A program made the position numbers and the translations under genes. From assembly GCA_018650445.1 (NCBI GenBank), contig JABIFX010000023.1, positions 1-64,000 on the forward strand: DNA of 64,000 nt. The letters run 5' to 3'. Of the stretch, positions 8,388 through 18,500 are shown piece after piece (the stretch's first letter is position 1; every line of letters starts with the position of its first letter). Under the pieces are notes generated by a model. It was not told where the DNA came from. It ran no database searches and saw nothing but the letters and a program-made list of their open reading frames with translations. The DNA comes from Fidelibacterota bacterium. GTDB taxonomy: Bacteria; Fidelibacterota; UBA8477; JABMPR01.

Positions 8388-10352
8388 TCAGGGAAGATAG
8401 ATCATTTTTCTAACGAGTTGTTCGTCAGCCACAGATGCACGATAAAGATATACACCTGCTGGTACATACTGTCCATCAACATTTATACCATCCCACTTTA
8501 TATTGGGAGTGCTATGTTGATCAACTTCGAAAGTTTTAACCTGACGACCCAAAATATCCAGTATCTCCACTTCAAGTGGTCCTTCAGTCTGCGTTGATAC
8601 TGGAATGGTCGTGCCTGAGTTAAACGGATTGGGATAATTTTGATCCAAAGTAAAGGTGTTGGGTATCTCGGGAAAAGCATAGGCCGAATCAAGGGTGAAT
8701 ATCATTGATCTTAGATTGGGGCCGGACTGCAATATCTGTAGCATCAATTCATGCTCACCTATGGGAATATCAAGATCTTCAATGATCAATTCCTCGTATG
8801 TCGTCCAACTTCCAGTGATGGGCGTTGAATTGATGGTAGTGAGCACCACACCATCCAGAAAGAGTCTCAATTGTCCGGAGTATGATGTGCTGGCGCACTC
8901 CAGACTCAAGTCATAGATACCACCATACTCAGCAGTAAATGTGTATTTCATCCACTCCCCTGCAGTTGCCCAACCCACATTGGGAACACCTGAAGGCGAT
9001 ATTTCAATATCCACACCATCATTGCGATACTGGTGGCCATTGTTCCAGGCTGTATAATTATCCCAGTGAACTGTCTCATACACATCATCCTGGTAGGCAA
9101 CACTCTGAGCACCTATATCATAATCGGCTGCCAGAATCGTTCCTGGTATGGCGTGTTCCTTGAGGGGTAGATTTTGACTCGCGAATTCTGGACTAAACCA
9201 GGAAGCCACAACACCAGGGCTATAGTGGCAGTTCTCTGTTTTCAGATTGTCGGCAAATTCCATGAGGATTGCCTGGGCAGTTTGAGCAGCTGGTTGTGCT
9301 CCTGTCCCCTGCCAATAATTACGTAGCACATCCCAATTTGCTGGAAGAGGTGCTGAGTATGGTGAGGTAATTGTTTCAAATTTCTTCGTGGTCCACCAAC
9401 ACCATCCGATATTGTTGTCCTCAAACAATTGCACTGCATCGTGGAACCACATATTGGAGTTTTCACCTGTCTCACTCATCCAGAGAGGAACATTGTGTGC
9501 ACCGCGCATATTCAGATAGCTCTGAATAGAATTTCGGTCATTAACACTCCAGTATTTATGAAAGCTATAAGCCATATTGATATCAAAGGGTGGTGTCAAC
9601 CCGGTAAAATCCGTTGCGTACCAATTCCCTTCAATAAAGAGCATATGGTTGTTATCAACTGCTCTGATAACATTGCGGATACTCACATAAAGAGATCTAA
9701 ACTCCTGGGCAGTTACACCTTCGTGAAGAACAGGTTCGTTCAGCAGATCATAACCTCCCACCCAGGGTTCATTCACATACCGCTGTGCAATAGCTTCCCA
9801 AATTTCGATGGTGTGAGCTTTATTTGAGTCTGCCAACCATAGACGGGCAGTCCCATCACTGTCGCTTATGGGACCTGCATTCTGTCCACCAGGGGCACAG
9901 TGCATATCCAGGACAACATGCATACCGACATCAGAGCACCAAGCGATAAGAGAGTCAGTCACCTCAAAACCCCATTCACTCCAGACACCCCGGTAGGGTG
10001 AAAACATGTTATAGTGAAAGGGCATTCTTACATGATCAAAACCCCACTCAGCCAATTCAGCAATATCTTCCCGGGTCACATAATTTTCATGATATGCGGT
10101 ATAAAATTGTTCTGCACCGGCTTCCCCCACAACATCTACAATATCATTGCGAATGGTTGTAGGTGATTGAGATATGGTATGGAGCATATATCCTTCTGGT
10201 ACCAACCAACCGCCCAGTCCCATCCCTTTCATTAAGGCGAGATTTCCATCAGCATCTACCATGTTGTGACCTTCTGAGTGAACAAAGGCTTTCAGTGGTA
10301 CAACGAGCACTAGAAGTAGTAAGAGAATGTTAATTTTCTTCATTGAGCTCAT
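8388..10352 (-). CDS. GH5 glucanase with CBM6 and type IX sorting domain
   Basis: A 654-residue secreted protein. Residues 1-22 are a signal peptide, and M4 (10343) is an alternative start. About 30-370 form a GH5 TIM barrel with DHVRMPFHYN, the acid/base E206 in GYDLLNEPVL, and the nucleophile E294 in PLWMSETGENS. About 410-560 is a CBM6-like jelly roll (VGWATAGEWMKYTFTAEYGG). Residues 565-654 form a sorting domain (LDQNYPNPFNSGTTI ... ILGRQVKTF ... PAGVYLYRA). Barrel sequences of this kind occur in exo-1,3- and endo-beta-glucanases; the exact subfamily is uncertain. The start overlaps the upstream GH16 by 23 nt, so the two are translationally coupled. It is the last gene before a 127-nt gap and probably ends the long minus-strand operon. 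Confidence 0.88.
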   Translation of the reverse strand: MSSMKKINILLLLLVLVVPLKAFVHSEGHNMVDADGNLALMKGMGLGGWLVPEGYMLHTISQSPTTIRNDIVDVVGEAGAEQFYTAYHENYVTREDIAELAEWGFDHVRMPFHYNMFSPYRGVWSEWGFEVTDSLIAWCSDVGMHVVLDMHCAPGGQNAGPISDSDGTARLWLADSNKAHTIEIWEAIAQRYVNEPWVGGYDLLNEPVLHEGVTAQEFRSLYVSIRNVIRAVDNNHMLFIEGNWYATDFTGLTPPFDINMAYSFHKYWSVNDRNSIQSYLNMRGAHNVPLWMSETGENSNMWFHDAVQLFEDNNIGWCWWTTKKFETITSPYSAPLPANWDVLRNYWQGTGAQPAAQTAQAILMEFADNLKTENCHYSPGVVASWFSPEFASQNLPLKEHAIPGTILAADYDIGAQSVAYQDDVYETVHWDNYTAWNNGHQYRNDGVDIEISPSGVPNVGWATAGEWMKYTFTAEYGGIYDLSLECASTSYSGQLRLFLDGVVLTTINSTPITGSWTTYEELIIEDLDIPIGEHELMLQILQSGPNLRSMIFTLDSAYAFPEIPNTFTLDQNYPNPFNSGTTIPVSTQTEGPLEVEILDILGRQVKTFEVDQHSTPNIKWDGINVDGQYVPAGVYLYRASVADEQLVRKMIYLP

Positions 10353-11136
10353 AGAACCTTACATATTCAATATCATGATATTGGGGAAGGATTGTTGTCC
10401 CATCAGGACTACCCGGCCAAAATCCCCCAACAGCGGTATTCATGATCAGGTACATGGGCTCGTGGGGAATGCCATCAAGACTTTTGAATCGCACCACATC
10501 ATCAATGAGCCATCGCAAGCTATCAGGATACCACTCAAGCGTAAATAAATGGAAGTCCTGTGTGAAATCTGGACCGGTAAAATGAGCCGTAGCGGTTTGT
10601 CCAATTTCCCAGGGCTTTTGACCATTTTCCAGTGGACCCCAGTGGGCGGACATGTGAACGGTATTGGGCTCATGCCCCAGGAGTTCAAGAATATCTATTT
10701 CAGGCGGCCATCCTCCATTTGCGGACAGTAGCCACAATGCTGGCCACATCCCTTTGGTGCCAGGTAGACGTGCGCTGATATCTATGCGGCCATAACGTTG
10801 AAAATATTGGGAATGGATATGTCCAGAGGTAAATGATTGGTCATGATACTGACGATATCGGGAACGAAGACGCAGGTTGCCATCCTCAACATAGACCTCA
10901 TCAGGCGCGTAATATTGTTCTTCTCCATTGTGGGACCAGTGACCATCGGCAATGACCCACTTTTGAACATCCACGCTATCGCCATCAAATTCATCCTGCC
11001 ATGTCAGGGTCCAGCCTTCCAGCTCATAGGGATCGATAACCTTTTCTGTTGGAGGTGTCTCAGCTTCTTGGCATTGGATGATCAACACCAAACTGAATAG
11101 GAGAGCTGATGTTTGGAGGAGATGATGGATCTTCAT
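10330..11136 (-). CDS. GH16 laminarinase-type lipoprotein
   Basis: A 268-residue GH16 enzyme with a lipoprotein-type signal ending IIQC (Cys22), so probably membrane- or surface-anchored. The catalytic motif with beta-bulge is EIDILE: E146 nucleophile, D148 assistant, E151 acid/base. Around it are LTWQDEFDGDSVD, RIDISARLPGTKGMWPALWLL and MNTAVGGFWPGSPDG. The extra residue between Asp and the second Glu marks the laminarinase/beta-1,3-glucanase side of GH16 rather than lichenase. It is a single-domain protein with no CBM or sorting tail. It is 7 nt downstream of the lichenase gene and overlaps the following GH5 gene. Confidence 0.9.
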   Translation of the reverse strand: MKIHHLLQTSALLFSLVLIIQCQEAETPPTEKVIDPYELEGWTLTWQDEFDGDSVDVQKWVIADGHWSHNGEEQYYAPDEVYVEDGNLRLRSRYRQYHDQSFTSGHIHSQYFQRYGRIDISARLPGTKGMWPALWLLSANGGWPPEIDILELLGHEPNTVHMSAHWGPLENGQKPWEIGQTATAHFTGPDFTQDFHLFTLEWYPDSLRWLIDDVVRFKSLDGIPHEPMYLIMNTAVGGFWPGSPDGTTILPQYHDIEYVRFYELNEEN

Positions 11137-11143
11137 TGAGCAC

Positions 11144-12970
11144 TCATTTCAGCAACAATACTTTTCTATTTTGCTGGAAATCTTCAGCCATCAACCTCAC
11201 CACATAAACGCCACTGGATAGCTCTCCAGCATTGATCTCAAGCTGGTAAGTGCCTGGACTATATTGTTGTGATGTAATCGTCTTAACTTCGGCTCCACGC
11301 AAATCAAATAGCGAAATGGTCAGTACCGTTGTTTCTGGGACAGTAAATTCCATTTTTGCCGACTGGTTAAATGGATTGGGATAAATTTTTGACAACTTGT
11401 ATTCCTCTGGCGTCTGGTTTTCATCCAGACCAACCCAATAGCTCCCATCAATTTGAATGGCATTCAAGAGAGGACCTGCATAGGTATAGGACCATCCATA
11501 CATAAGGGCAGCTCCAACGATATCCAGAGTGCCATCTGTTATTTCCCAATCGTTGAGGGTGACAGTGTAGATCGCCGTGTTACCAGCTTGATCGAAAACA
11601 TCCAATTCTGCAACAACAAGAGAGTCCTCAACAAACAACTCAAAGACACGCTCCCCTGCAGCCCCATATGAGTGTTCGGCAAAATGAAGCTGTATATCAA
11701 AAACACCAGGGGCCAACCTGATATGATAACGCGAATATCTATTCAATGAAGTTGCCATCACAGAATCAAGTTCTGTTCCTGCAAGATCCGGATAATTTGC
11801 TGCAATCTGGTAATTTCCGCCAGAATGACCATACTCAACCTCGTGTGACCACCACTGATCTGGGAGAAAGCCTTGTGCTCCAGGTCCGGCACAGTCAATA
11901 TTGATAGGTAGCTCAAGAGGCCATGGCATATAAATAGGTACAAAATCGACTACAGTTGAATTCCCATTGATAGATTGATCCAGGAGGTTTTGAGCATAGA
12001 CAGTTGCTGAAGAAGTGATATCTAAACCCTCAACCTTCAAACCCACCGTCAGCATGTCTTCATACAGTGTCATTTCAGAAATAGGATGATTTGGTACTGT
12101 AAATATGGTGGTTTGATTGGTGTGGTCTATATCCAATTCTTTGTTGAACCTGATAACGACTGAATCAGCACTATGGGCCCTGGACCATAGGATTCCAGGA
12201 GGTGTGTTGTCGTTGAGCCCCTCAGCTCCAGGCGTTGTGAGACAGAGGATCATATATCCATCCTGGTAAACAATATTTTCAGCGACCAGTAGTGAATTGT
12301 TTCCATTCCAGGTGTGACCATCACTCATTTCCCAGCGTGTATCAACATGAGCATCAAAGTTATCAGTCCAGAGAGGTGTAAAATTTAGGTCAGTGCCAAC
12401 ACTACCGCTTCCAGGAGTATAGGTTGCTGTGGATACCCAGTCATAATAGGCATATCTAGGCATGGTTGATGTTTCAATAAAACCTACCCAATCTGTATAG
12501 GCAGGGGTCCAGATATTCATCATCAGTTTGGCGGTTTCAGAGAGATGGGCGATATGTCCCCCGGACTGTCTGTAAAATTCCTCCCCATCGATGAACCAGG
12601 CGACGTATTCCGGGGTCCATTCGAAGGCATAAGTATGAAAATCGATATGTGGATTGAAATCCAGAGGGTGTTGTCTTAGATGGGATCCATTTTCATCGAT
12701 GACATTTACATCAACATTGTCTGGCCAGCGACCCAGAATCTCAAAATCAATTTCACACCAGTCGGTGGAAGGGTATTGATCATTATAAGTAAAAAAGCTG
12801 GCTAAGAATCCTTCTCCCTGGGGAGACTTCAGCCTTACTTCAAATCTGCCATATTGAAAATATTCATGGGTTCTTAACTCGGCCCCTCTAAAATTTTGGG
12901 CATGGGTGCCATCCACTACCATTAATCCAAGCAGAATCAACAAACTGAATTTGGAAAAGCTCTTCACCAT
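11144..12970 (-). CDS. Circularly permuted GH16 lichenase with malectin-like domain and sorting tail
   Basis: A 608-residue secreted protein. After the signal peptide (to about residue 25) the GH16 fold begins at the strand that normally lies in the middle: NFRGAELRTHEYFQYGRFEV. The catalytic set without beta-bulge is E73-I-D75-F-E77. The strand that should be N-terminal appears after a linker at about 195-260 (LWTDNFDAHVDTRWEMSDG ... LVAENIVYQDGYMILCLT). This order matches the naturally permuted 1,3-1,4-beta-glucanase of Fibrobacter succinogenes as I remember it. About 375-515 resembles a malectin-like carbohydrate-binding domain (FDIQLHFAEHSYG). The end is a sorting domain (IYPNPFNQSAKMEF ... 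SSGVYVVRL). The likely reaction is endo-hydrolysis of mixed-linkage glucan outside the cell. It sits 2 nt after the SurA-like gene. Confidence 0.85.
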   Translation of the reverse strand: MVKSFSKFSLLILLGLMVVDGTHAQNFRGAELRTHEYFQYGRFEVRLKSPQGEGFLASFFTYNDQYPSTDWCEIDFEILGRWPDNVDVNVIDENGSHLRQHPLDFNPHIDFHTYAFEWTPEYVAWFIDGEEFYRQSGGHIAHLSETAKLMMNIWTPAYTDWVGFIETSTMPRYAYYDWVSTATYTPGSGSVGTDLNFTPLWTDNFDAHVDTRWEMSDGHTWNGNNSLLVAENIVYQDGYMILCLTTPGAEGLNDNTPPGILWSRAHSADSVVIRFNKELDIDHTNQTTIFTVPNHPISEMTLYEDMLTVGLKVEGLDITSSATVYAQNLLDQSINGNSTVVDFVPIYMPWPLELPINIDCAGPGAQGFLPDQWWSHEVEYGHSGGNYQIAANYPDLAGTELDSVMATSLNRYSRYHIRLAPGVFDIQLHFAEHSYGAAGERVFELFVEDSLVVAELDVFDQAGNTAIYTVTLNDWEITDGTLDIVGAALMYGWSYTYAGPLLNAIQIDGSYWVGLDENQTPEEYKLSKIYPNPFNQSAKMEFTVPETTVLTISLFDLRGAEVKTITSQQYSPGTYQLEINAGELSSGVYVVRLMAEDFQQNRKVLLLK

Positions 12971-12972
12971 GG

Positions 12973-14487
12973 CTATTGCTCCATTTTCTTGCCATAATCT
13001 AGTTTGTTATCTGTGGTTAAGCGTGGAAAAGCAGGGACTGCCAGGGGAAAGGGAACATTGCGATTGCTCACCATCATAGGAATTGTGCTTAATTCCAGTT
13101 TCTCAAACAAATCTGTGTTAATACTGATCACGTCTGAATACTTCTCCTGAAGTGAATCTACATAGGGATCCATATAGTCTTCAAGCATATCCATTTCGCT
13201 GAGCTTCAGGCTATCAGAAGAACTATCGATCACAGATCTGAGATGATCATTGCGACCTTGACGACTGACATAGTGATCTTGCCACATCTGTGTTGATTGG
13301 ACAACATTTGGAACCTTGTCATAACCCAATTTATAGGCTTCATCGGTGATATAGAAATCACGTATCAAGTCTGCGATTGCAAATTTAAGTTGCTCTGGAA
13401 ATTCTCTATGCGACATCTTTCTACTTCTGAAGACCAGGGGATGTTTTTTCAGATAAGATTCAAAGCGATCTATGCTCCAGGAGTCACCATTCACATCGAA
13501 GAGGACGGCATCACTGGGTATACCACCAGGTAAATCATTCAGGGATTGGGTAAATACTTGTTCCTCAGCATTCCAGACTGCCTGGTTAAGCATTCGTTCT
13601 TTTTCTTCAGAAGATCTTAAAAATAGTTCTGCACTGCGAACGGAGTAAGGTTTGAAAACCTCGCGGTTGAGCGTCAATGCTATGTCAGCCATGATGGAAC
13701 CCACATAGCGGGTATACACTCCATCAGCTTTAACTTCCAGGAGACGTGTATGGACATCATCCCACTGCTGCAATTTACTGGCTTCTGAAACGGCTGGTCT
13801 GTCTACCCACCCCTCAATTTTCATGATGATATTCTGGCCATTCTCCAGGAGTATGGGTTCAATCACCTCCCCTTTCTGGTGTTCAGAATCAAAAATTGCG
13901 CTCCAAATTGTTTGATCTTCACGGTCAAACCAACTGAAGGCTCTCTGGGGAATGGAATCCGAAACACTCAGGGTCTTGGCCAGGGTTTCAAAATCGTAGC
14001 CATCCCCTGTGGCCTGATTCCAGGACTTCAGGGCATTGGAGTCGGGAAGCGTGACATATTGAATATCATAGGTTCGACTGGCCAGACGATTCGCTCTTCT
14101 CATTTCTGTGGAATCAACTTCTACAACATCATAGGCTTGTTTCTTATACATCCACTGTCGCATCGTCTGTTCTTGGCGACCCTGGATATAAGCATTGAAG
14201 TCAGCATCTGCTTGAATGGCTGATTGCGGGTTTTCCAGTGCTAAAAGCTTCTCAGCGATAAGACTGTTTAAAATGATTTTCTTGTGGATGTAATTTGAGC
14301 CACTGCAATAGTCAGGTCGCATCGTGTACTCTGAGCGACGCATGAAATCTTCTTTGGTGATCACTCGATCACCCACTTGTGCCAGCACTTCTCCTGCAGG
14401 AGTAGGTACAGATTCACAGCTCAGTAAAAGCAACAAAGCCACCCCAAGAATTATCACAGGGGTGGCTTTTATTGTTGGAATATTCAT
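12973..14487 (-). CDS. SurA/PpiC-like peptidyl-prolyl isomerase lipoprotein
   Basis: A 504-residue protein with lipobox LLLLSC (Cys24). The N-terminal helical region (VLAQVGDRVITKEDFMRR ... LNSLIAEKLLAL) is typical of SurA/PrsA chaperones. About 140-240 could be a divergent parvulin domain (YDIQYVTLPDSN ... GYDFETLAKTLSVSD), followed by more SurA-like helices (FESYLKKHPLVF, YITDEAYKLGYDKV). Such proteins help outer-membrane and secreted proteins fold in the periplasm. It is inserted between the PorV-like gene (3 nt) and the lichenase (2 nt), so it is probably a dedicated chaperone for the large surface proteins of the operon. The isomerase active site cannot be confirmed by eye. Confidence 0.7.
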   Translation of the reverse strand: MNIPTIKATPVIILGVALLLLLSCESVPTPAGEVLAQVGDRVITKEDFMRRSEYTMRPDYCSGSNYIHKKIILNSLIAEKLLALENPQSAIQADADFNAYIQGRQEQTMRQWMYKKQAYDVVEVDSTEMRRANRLASRTYDIQYVTLPDSNALKSWNQATGDGYDFETLAKTLSVSDSIPQRAFSWFDREDQTIWSAIFDSEHQKGEVIEPILLENGQNIIMKIEGWVDRPAVSEASKLQQWDDVHTRLLEVKADGVYTRYVGSIMADIALTLNREVFKPYSVRSAELFLRSSEEKERMLNQAVWNAEEQVFTQSLNDLPGGIPSDAVLFDVNGDSWSIDRFESYLKKHPLVFRSRKMSHREFPEQLKFAIADLIRDFYITDEAYKLGYDKVPNVVQSTQMWQDHYVSRQGRNDHLRSVIDSSSDSLKLSEMDMLEDYMDPYVDSLQEKYSDVISINTDLFEKLELSTIPMMVSNRNVPFPLAVPAFPRLTTDNKLDYGKKMEQ

Positions 14488-14490
14488 GAT

Positions 14491-15543
14491 TTAGAAGGTC
14501 AAGCCAATCGTATAGGCGTGAGTCCTCCCCAGAATACCTGCTTCCTTAAAAGCATAATCTACTTTCACCGAACGGTTGCCCCTAGCGAACAACTCGATAC
14601 CGCCACCTGCAGTGAGACCAAACTCTGTCTCATCCATGTAAAGGGCCTTGTAGCCCCCACGTACAAAGAACTTGCCTGCATTGGATATCTTCAAGGCGTA
14701 CTCAGCACCCACATTGATGGATTCTGAATTGTTGTTTGGGTGTAAGGCGTCAGCAGCAAGTGTGAGACTGCTAAAACTTGTCTGAATGGGCTTATAGGAG
14801 AGACCAATTCTAAACATCAAAGGAAGTTCCCAGGCTTGAGTCCGGTATTGTCCAATGACATCTCCGTAGTTTCCTGTCTCATCAATTGAAATATCAATGG
14901 GCTGAATCAGATCGATACCATCGTACTGCATGCGACTTCCATAGTTGGAGATACTCATACCGATATCAAGACCATTCCCCTTTTCTCCAGTTGGAGAAAA
15001 GAATTGCGTTTTCACAATTACTCCCAAGTCCACTGCAAACGCAGAGGCGCTCTCATGCCAGATCTGGGAATTGATCATTTTAGCCGTAGCACCAAAGGAG
15101 AACCAATTGGCTATTTTCCTGGCATAAGAGAGACCTACTGCGAAATCATTGGCTGTAAAGAATTCTCCGGTTCCATCCTGGTTAGCAAGTGTAGTAACCT
15201 GCATCTCACCATATCCCACCTGTGTCAACGAGACTACAAATGTCCCAACCCCAGGCATCACAACAGCACCACTGGCAAAGATCGTATTGATATCTACGAG
15301 CCAGGGCTGATACATGAGAGAGAAACTGCTCTTCTTCAAGTAAGCAACACTTGCTGGATTCCAATAGACTGAACTTAAGTCTCCAGTCACAGCGACATAT
15401 GCTTCACCCATTGCAGATGGTGCGCTACCCATTCCAATTTCAAGGAAACTGGCAGCTGTGGAACCATAACGATTTATTTGTTCGCCAAAACCTATAGATG
15501 CTGTCAGGAGGACGATGACGAGAAAGATTGCGATACGTTTCAT
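14491..15543 (-). CDS. PorV/PorQ-like (UPF0164) outer-membrane protein
   Basis: A 350-residue protein with a signal peptide (to about residue 20) and beta-barrel character throughout, ending in an outer-membrane-type strand (HAYTIGLTF). Its opening SFLEIGMGSAPSAMGEAYVAVTGDLSSVYWNPASV is the hallmark of the PorV/PorQ/UPF0164 group, related to FadL-type barrels. In type IX secretion PorV shuttles sorting-domain cargo to the surface attachment complex; in related phyla the family often occurs beside TonB receptors. Here it follows a type IX cargo-like protein by 11 nt and precedes the chaperone gene. The ribosome site AAGGAGG is strong, suggesting high expression. It could be a locus-specific cargo carrier or a simple porin. 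Confidence 0.82.
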   Translation of the reverse strand: MKRIAIFLVIVLLTASIGFGEQINRYGSTAASFLEIGMGSAPSAMGEAYVAVTGDLSSVYWNPASVAYLKKSSFSLMYQPWLVDINTIFASGAVVMPGVGTFVVSLTQVGYGEMQVTTLANQDGTGEFFTANDFAVGLSYARKIANWFSFGATAKMINSQIWHESASAFAVDLGVIVKTQFFSPTGEKGNGLDIGMSISNYGSRMQYDGIDLIQPIDISIDETGNYGDVIGQYRTQAWELPLMFRIGLSYKPIQTSFSSLTLAADALHPNNNSESINVGAEYALKISNAGKFFVRGGYKALYMDETEFGLTAGGGIELFARGNRSVKVDYAFKEAGILGRTHAYTIGLTF

Positions 15544-15554
15544 TTCACACCTCC

Positions 15555-18500
15555 TTATTTGATAACGGCAAATTTGCCGGTTTTGGTTTCAGGGGTATCT
15601 GTCCCCATTGCTTCAATGTGGTAGAGATACATGCCGGCTGCAATTTCCAGCCCCTCCCTGGTTAGCATATCCCAGTGAGCAATTCCGTTCTCTGGATCTG
15701 CATTGTCAACAACGATGCGATCAACAAGCGTCCCGCTCACTGTAAAGATGGTGATGACACACTCAGCAGGAATGTGAGTAAACATCAATTTTCGGCGCTG
15801 ATTGAGAAATGGATTCGCAACGGCAGTTTCCATCATGTTGGTGACAACATATGGATTGGGGACCACCTGAATACTATCCATCTTTGTTCGTAAACTCACA
15901 ATATCAAGCTCACCCGAACTCTGTACTGTGAACCTAAGCGAATCTGTCTCAAAGAAAGGTCTATTGAATCTTACTTCATAGACATCTTCTGCTTCAGGGA
16001 AAGTATTCTCCGTAACAAACTTGAAGTTAATCTCAAAGACTGTTGCCTTCCAGCGATCTCTGTCCTGGACACCAACCAGGATCTTATCATTAAACTTGTT
16101 GAACTCGCCATCGCCATCAAGGTCAATGGCAACCATGTCAAAAGTATCGTACATGTTGTTGGTATCAACAAAACTAGTATTGAGAACATAAAAACTAAAA
16201 GGTTCTTGCCAGAGGACGTCGAGACCACTCGAACCGTCCACATCTCTCACTGTACCACCTCTCGCTTTTCCAACATAGGCAGAATCATCATTGGTGAAAA
16301 TAATGTCATAATCCCAGGCCAGGAGACGTGACTCAAGCTCTGAGGGTACAATATTGATCAATCCACTACCTATCAACCAGTCAGAGCGTGCATAGCTATA
16401 CTCTGGAACAAGCACACCTGGATCGATCTCTATTTGCAATCCATCAAAGACGTCTGAACTCACACCATCAGGGTTGAGTGTGACAAAGTCTGAATAGCCC
16501 TGAGCTGTGAGTAATGAGTCTCCCTCAATACTTAGGATATTACTCCCGGTGAAGTGATCTACATTTTCACTATAAACCACCCGATTGCTATCTGATTCAT
16601 CCAGAATGGAAAAACCACTGGTGGAATAGAATAAACCATGTTCATAACTACTCAGTTCCTTGATGGTATCAGACTCAAAAGTAACGATATATGTATGATT
16701 CTCTTTGAGACCGGCATTTGAAAGTATCTGGGGTGTTACTGTACCTGTACCAAAGAGATTTTCAGGTTCTATGAGAGCCAACTCTGGCTGCTCATATCCA
16801 GCCGCTGATTGGCGAGGTGTCATAATGGCAACATTTTTACCGTAGGAACGAACTTCCTCACCCTCATCTAATTCAATAACGGCATTGTTCTCAGAAGGAG
16901 AAATGCCAGGACCGATATTGGGGGCGCCATAATCATAGGCCACCACTGCATAGTAATAGGTTCGACCATTCTGGACATTATTATCAATGTACCTGTGGGA
17001 CAATCCGGTCTCAGAACCAAGATAGTAAGCAGTTCCATTTAGCAGTCCAAAATCGGTGAAGCCTTGCTTCCCATTTTTGAGATCGCATTGAAAAATGGAT
17101 GTCTTAAAGGTTGGTTGGCCAAAGCCATCCGTGATGGTTTCTGGATCTGCCAGGAATTTATCTGTTGAACGATAGATCTTATATCCTTCGAAATCATTGA
17201 CATTCCCAACAAATGGATCTCTTGTGCGAGTGTCAGCAATATCATCCCAGGTCAGGATCACTTTGCCATCGCCAGGAGTTGCTGTGAGCGTTGGCATCTT
17301 AGGGGGTTGTGCAAAGCGATAATCTTTTTCGTAGATAACCTGAACGATCTTTTTGAGCTCATAGAGTGCAGGAGCCCTGTGATCATCATCGTTGAGACCA
17401 TCAAGATCATCATAGGAGTGGAGCTCACTCATTGAAATTCGTTCTGTCAAGCCTTGTGGCAATGCAAAAGGACCCGATGCAAAGACCTCGATCAGGTTTG
17501 ATGTATTGGTGGTGTACTCTTCCAGAGAATCAGCGGCAATCAATTCCCACATCGCCTGGTCATTCTTAAACCAGGTCGTAGTATTTGATATGGAGTGACT
17601 TGGAACAGGAAACATCTGAAAGGCAGTTAAACCTACCATATCAGATTCAGAAACATCAGTAAAGTTAAAGTTTGGTTCGCAACCTTGACCCTCCCTGAAT
17701 GATGGCATATGGTCACATTCACCTTCATCTGGACCGGTATAGTTCAATTCACCTGGTCCGACGCCATCTAGACCTACATCATCACCGAAATATTCTGCAG
17801 GTTGATAGATTCCATCACCGTTGGCGTCAAATCCATCTTCCCAATCCTGATCCTCATCTGCATCCCAGTGCGGACGGAGGTCTGACTCAGCCAGTTTATA
17901 GAAATCCAGGAACTTTTGAAGATCGGCAATATTATCGTGTGAGCCAACCATGGCGATTGGATCGTTATCCCGTTTTTCATTCAGGAGACCATCGTCATCA
18001 TTGTCAATAAAGTCATTGGGAACTCCAGGACTTTCCAAATAAGCGAATCCCATGGTTCCTGTTTTCACATTACCGACACCACGTCCAGAAACATCCCATG
18101 AATAGGACATATCCAGCTCATCATCGAAGTAACCTTTTTCGTCATCTCCATCTGATGCACCAACTGCGTTATGACCAATGGCATTGTCAACCCAATAGCC
18201 AAAAGCCACTTCTAAAAGATCATAATCTGAGGTATTTGCGATTGAGTACTCCCAGAATATTGCATCTCGAGCCTGGGGGTTATTCCACTGGAAACCGCGT
18301 TGTTCGACGCGCAATCCAAGACCACCCCATGGTGCGCCAGCTTGTTGAGTAGCATTGGCCTGGATGGATTTTCCCGGTCTGGGATAATATTTTACCAGAT
18401 CCTCCACACCGAGGTATTCCTGATCCTGAGCATCATTCACCACAAAATATGCTTCCATATCTGCGTAGGTGACACCACGACCAAAACGACCATTCCATTC

